A program made the position numbers and the translations under genes. Below the pieces are notes generated by a model. That model was not told the DNA's origin. It searched no databases and saw only the letters and a list, made by a program, of their open reading frames with translations. 7,770 nucleotides of DNA from Akkermansia sp. (GTDB lineage: Bacteria > Verrucomicrobiota > Verrucomicrobiia > Verrucomicrobiales > Akkermansiaceae): positions 1 through 7,770 of the forward strand of contig JAIFNK010000161.1 of NCBI GenBank assembly GCA_020047775.1, read 5' to 3'. Shown piece by piece: positions 7,501 to 7,770 of the stretch (position 1 is the stretch's first letter; every line of letters starts with the position of its first letter).

Positions 7501-7640
7501 GACTACGTGGGAGCGGGCATGAGCCTCGCCGCCGCCGTCCCGCTCATCGGCGACGTGGCAGCCGCAGGGAGAGTCGTCCGCAGCACCACGCAAGTCGCCC
7601 GCGTCAGCCACACCGCCGCGCCGGTCATTTCCGCTGCTAG
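1503..7640 (+). CDS. Giant secreted RHS/YD-repeat protein, frameshifted in its core (residues 1891-2045 out of frame)
   Basis: The ORF is 2045 codons. Residues 1-34 form a signal peptide (LARSGNN, hydrophobic MTAACLLVGVAKA, cleavage before QQPSY). Residues 108-276 are a transglutaminase-like region. Residues 280-790 are unassigned but contain two DPGE loops (657-685). Residues 791-847 form the RHS entry segment (DPVDMATGG ... GYGWSHN). Residues 848-955 include a helical insert (WMVDQMRNSGVSL). Residues 956-1821 are YD repeats, for example YDPLGR at 1075 and 1482 and YDSHGRL at 1616. The RHS core starts at 1822 (RYVYGAG ... YTPYGS). RHS proteins form hollow beta-shells that enclose a C-terminal cargo. 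After G1890 a duplication breaks the frame, so the final 155 residues (HPLPQGRTRH onward) are Arg/His/Pro-rich shadow sequence. The true continuation is in another frame to the window end. No good Shine-Dalgarno precedes 1503; the 23-nt gap allows coupling. ATG 1566 is an unlikely start because it drops the charged n-region. Confidence 0.9.
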   Translation: MKQKHSLARSGNNPSGVVRLGMTAACLLVGVAKAQQPSYWLNSAVESSGALQSSATGTADLRETAAANPPDDGPMAAMALTVPAAMDAEVAALAQALGAGQAVPGEDATAKALRIFNWVRNNLGYECYHGLRKGPALTLLEGAGNDLDQCALLVDLLKSAGYPAADMKLLLVSGKVDYDVMRQWIGLAETPYPGKTFQQVAGGTVQQVLGITAPEDVAKRILWGYRFLESRGCGVADNSGQPLFDSTALPDGARLIFDRTVVEMTINGDTYYLDPSYKVHESLGSGMDLATASGYQRATLLTQAGGTADANTASGLSQTAVDTYMTARATALHTAVGTNSMDQTIGGRRLFDNSVPSLWQAITLVDILPGGTFQYFTGTADPTLAALKSTVRFQYTGTDPLDFTIPTAELKGRKISLTFTGNTAELRLDDALPASATGRDPSGTVSANTMDLTITVSHPTLGGISEKKTYKKTTSSAAPCSYAIIYGFTTSERLLQKRHEQLRAYKDAGKAESSNEIRTELLNIMGLTWLRQTQMLTNALAAKNRVLPLDRHRFGRVAQEEGFYVDVGLQYSDSIADDGLSDDGRLDRVFNLGSLFWSAMEHGVIQQMQVKENGEPYDAVSTVNILRTANQAGGTQKIVLGRASNWNTVKPTLTGYDTHNGVPDPGEYTDANGNGSYDPGESWADQTIKQNLEWLVLNKSAQVMLPQSASVTQGIWTGSGWVIRSPTLAGMIISGGYAGGYATSVGQVTSPPVTRSFWTNPATVYQPASIPAIVRSIVSPPSFSQSYYASDPVDMATGGFVHAVEDLMTGLEEAPRGLGFTRDYSSNSATRDDQHLGYGWSHNLHIRADARTAEAEMLGMGSPQQAAVFLAAIAATSDLYRTDATPKEWATASLVTAWMVDQMRNSGVSLRVGRDIHQFIAQPDGTHTAPPGSTMTLAKVSGTYQLKQRLGNTIHFDTTGKAAKIADVDGREMSFIYHGDGRIDYVQDHVARRYTFGYDATTQRITSVTDSTTPARSVTFAYDTHGNLTLSTDPEGKNTHFDYAITGDPGATAATEHKIVRLRNHDAETIVQNVYDPLGRVERQFLHGDTSKTYHLHYTGRDNYEVDPQGGITHYLYDEKGRAAGKRDASGNLTTIAHDSQGRVASRTTATGETTSYTYDAFHNLKRIDHPRGGGSTLMDYDTLHRLDLVTDPHGVQTDYMYFTSGNDAGKDRPQQIISAKGTPEQSTTTTAYIQSGAAIGRVASITDGDNLVTTSTYDANGMPDLTTSGGFVTHENYDSRGNLLTVTDPNGRVTSATYNQRRQVTATTADQAGIAAATATTYDNQGRAATLTPPADNAGQRPQQATTYTATDKIKLVKLAGTTLSDTTYDSRDWSASETDAAGRATQFVRHADGDMNETRKPASRTTVFQYDGDHRLTASTNPGANSGIRNAALQYGTTPGGYPGTLNTEADGLQTLSEFDRIGRLRFFTDRGFNTYEFRYDPLGRRTHSITPESQTTLTEYTKNGRVAKLTEPGGDTATYTYQPTTGRPASVTYSGTGGGTVNYTSHDNNGNLLSLNENGANPITRTYDGLNRVTSYTHAGQTIGYRYYPSGKLAKLIYPGGSENGTGHVEYTYDSHGRLYQVIDKLDSTASPRTTSYAWNPDGRLASVIRPNGTVRAITYDTAGRPQATTEKKGANTLFSWNIAYWPSDEIRTLDSTPAPPKKHLREVPEGAMTFDSANRVTSYNGQTIQNDADGNSQQTPISRSVGVPPTLTALSYDSRNRLTSVGAVGSADRVDYTYNAENHRTALTAPGEATSFLVDPAGALAKILARTKNGATTRYVYGAGLQYEVNAAGEATYYHYDMQGNTAGLTNPAGTLIDRILYTPYGSIRYRKAAHDTPFLFGGFFGHPLPQGRTRHPLPLRRLLRHRHRWQWVSPHAGTLLQPPNHAFPQQRSRAGRLELVCLRQRQPHELRRPHRLRREPRAQCHADRPEHARLRPRRGSRGGRRQRRHLRRPRRLRGSGHEPRRRRPAHRRRGSRRESRPQHHASRPRQPHRRAGHFRC
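1824..2330 (+). other. Transglutaminase-like region of the RHS protein, apparently catalytically degenerate
   Basis: Residues 116-166 read FNWVRNN ... YHGLRKGPALTL ... GNDLDQCALLVDLLKSAGYPA, the hallmark of transglutaminase-fold segments fused to bacterial RHS proteins. The usual GDC carrying the nucleophile is GND here (144-146), with a cysteine four residues later (C150). The usual HxWxE before the final strand reads RTVVE, so the His is replaced. The last triad element is kept as LDPS (D274). This fits a binding or structural role rather than catalysis (inference). Confidence 0.65.
3471..3557 (+). other. Two tandem DPGE calcium-type loops
   Basis: Residues 657-667 (DTHNGVPDPGE) and 670-681 (DANGNGSYDPGE) follow the DxNxNGxxDPGE pattern seen in extracellular calcium-binding loops. 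They sit in the otherwise unassigned region between the transglutaminase-like part and the RHS shell. Confidence 0.55.
3873..4043 (+). other. RHS entry segment (DUF6531-like)
   Basis: Residues 791-847 read DPVDMATGGFV ... GLGFTRDYSSNS ... LGYGWSHNLHIR. This matches the known N-terminal RHS signature DPV-x-x-x-TGxF followed by RxYxS and GxGWxHN, which marks the beginning of the beta-shell. Confidence 0.75.
4368..6965 (+). other. YD-repeat array (RHS shell wall)
   Basis: Residues 956-1821 are a long run of degenerate repeats with about 20-residue periodicity and the motif YDxxGRxxxxxxxxG. Examples are YDPLGR (1075), YDPLGRR (1482) and YDSHGRL (1616). The coding strand is strikingly rich in C, with Thr and Ala codons mostly ACC and GCC. 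Confidence 0.9.
6743..6767 (+). repeat. REP-like palindrome embedded in the RHS coding sequence
   Basis: Arms GAGcGTGGGCG and CGCCCACaCTC flank a TCC loop, giving 10 paired bases of 11 with a perfect 7-bp core. It is read in frame as RSVGVPPTL, between two YD motifs (DADGN and YDSRNR) in a linker that is longer than usual. The GC-only core resembles dispersed REP-type hairpins I recall from Verrucomicrobiota genomes. No second copy is present in the window. Confidence 0.5.
6966..7172 (+). other. RHS core, first part (before the frame break)
   Basis: Residues 1822-1890 read RYVYGAGLQYE ... YYHYDMQGNTAGLTN ... YTPYGSIRYRK ... FLFGGFFG, the conserved RHS-core block that precedes the closing plug. 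The block is interrupted at GGFFG, where family members normally continue directly to a GLVHMRARYY-type motif. That motif is found in the next frame at 7252-7278. Confidence 0.8.
7114..7229 (+). repeat. Perfect 58-bp tandem duplication that breaks the RHS reading frame
   Basis: Copy 1 (7114-7171) and copy 2 (7172-7229) are identical, beginning GCATCCGCTACC and ending CTTCTTCGG. The unit is 58 bp, so it shifts the frame by +1. Both copies encode the same peptide (IRYRKAAHDTPFLFGGFFG), copy 1 in the main frame and copy 2 in the following one. A GCATC direct repeat occurs at 7114, 7172 and 7229. The last two are 57 bp apart, so the event also reads as a 57-bp in-frame duplication plus one extra G in the GGG at 7170-7172. 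Confidence 0.95.
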
Positions 7641-7770
7641 AGTGGAGAACGCGGTAGTAGGAGGGTTTTGTTTCGCGGAAGGAACGGAAATTGCCGTTCC
7701 AGGCGGTAGCAAGGAAATCGAGGACGTGGAAAAAGGTGATACCGTGCTGGCATTCGACTTCGCCACCGGC
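7171..7770 (+). CDS. Displaced C-terminal part of the RHS protein: core end, pretoxin segment, start of Hint domain (3'-partial)
   Basis: This frame is open from the second duplicate copy to the window edge. After GGFFG it reads IATDGNGLVHMRARYYNPLT and then FLNSDP, the expected continuation of the RHS core. YAYVNGNPMSYADPTG (DPTG at 7372-7383) closes the core. A Gly/Ala-rich amphipathic stretch follows at 7429-7581 (GFVPGAGAVADVV ... AAAVPLIGDVA), a pretoxin-type linker common in polymorphic toxins. At 7669 begins CFAEGTEIAV ... IEDVEKGDTVLAFD, the first block of a Hint (intein-like) domain. The next internal ATG (7261) has no clear Shine-Dalgarno sequence, so independent translation is unlikely. 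With one duplicate copy removed, the protein would read through at least 2070 residues, with the Hint cysteine at 2037. Any toxin or cargo is beyond the window. Confidence 0.85.
7429..7581 (+). other. Pretoxin-type hydrophobic segment between the RHS core and the Hint domain
   Basis: It reads MLGFVPGAGAVADVVNAG ... ARGDYVGAGMSLAAAVPLIGDV in the displaced frame. The pattern PGxGxxxDxxNxxxxxxxGDxxxAxxSLxxxxPxxGD is one I recall from the region between RHS cores and toxin tips, often next to Hint domains. It resembles a membrane-interacting or linker segment. Its precise role is not known to me. Confidence 0.6.
7669..7770 (+). other. N-terminal block of a Hint (intein-like, pretoxin) autoprocessing domain, cut by the window edge
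   Basis: TGT at 7669-7671 encodes the candidate nucleophile in GGFCFAEGTEI. It is followed by IEDVEKGDTVLAFDFATG. The order Cys-Phe-x-x-GT, then IE-x-[IV]-x-x-GD-x-V-L-[AS], is the known start of pretoxin Hint domains, which cut the polypeptide to release a C-terminal effector. Only about 34 residues are visible, so the catalytic His block cannot be checked. Confidence 0.8.

Noticed and set aside
7173..7637. Arg/His/Pro-rich C-terminal tail of the 2045-residue ORF as a real DNA-binding or cationic domain
   Set aside because: The next frame over the same bases encodes the expected RHS core end, pretoxin segment and Hint start, so this tail is an out-of-frame shadow after the duplication.

Overview
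The window is GC-rich and coded entirely on the + strand. It holds three closely packed genes that look like one transcription unit: the 3' part of an unrecognised protein gene (to 763), a small secreted calcium-loop protein (760-1479), and a very long secreted RHS/YD-repeat protein (from 1503, running off the right edge once a frame break is taken into account). The combination of a conserved hypothetical, a thrombospondin-type-3-loop protein and a giant RHS protein with a signal peptide and a transglutaminase-like N-terminal region recalls Verrucomicrobiota (Luteolibacter/Haloferula-like). That placement rests on remembered family context, not on a marker gene, and is only moderately secure.

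Layout. The first gene is open to the left edge, is proline-rich near its visible start, and overlaps the second gene by an ATGA (760-763) behind a strong Shine-Dalgarno sequence. The second gene encodes a signal peptide, four DxDxDGxxD loops and, unexpectedly, one YD (RHS-type) repeat at its C-terminus. After 23 nt the third gene begins. It encodes a signal peptide, a transglutaminase-fold region whose catalytic Cys and His positions look replaced, a long unassigned region with two DPGE calcium-type loops, the RHS entry segment (DPVDMATGG), about 870 residues of YD repeats, and the RHS core.

The main result is at 7114-7229. A perfect 58-bp tandem duplication inside the RHS core throws the gene out of frame. 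The ORF as read ends at 7640 in a 155-residue Arg/His/Pro-rich tail that is not a real RHS C-terminus. The genuine continuation is in the next frame and stays open to 7770. It contains the end of the RHS core (RARYY, DPTG), a Gly/Ala-rich pretoxin-type segment, and the first part of a Hint (intein-like) domain starting at Cys 7669-7671. The duplication can also be read as a 57-bp in-frame duplication at a 5-bp direct repeat (GCATC) plus one extra G at 7170-7172, so one base decides whether the Hint module is made.

Working together (inference): the three proteins are probably co-expressed and exported. The RHS protein would be a polymorphic-toxin-like shell whose C-terminal cargo lies beyond the window. 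No tRNA, rRNA, CRISPR array, insertion sequence or convincing terminator was found, and there is no intergenic stretch over 300 bases.
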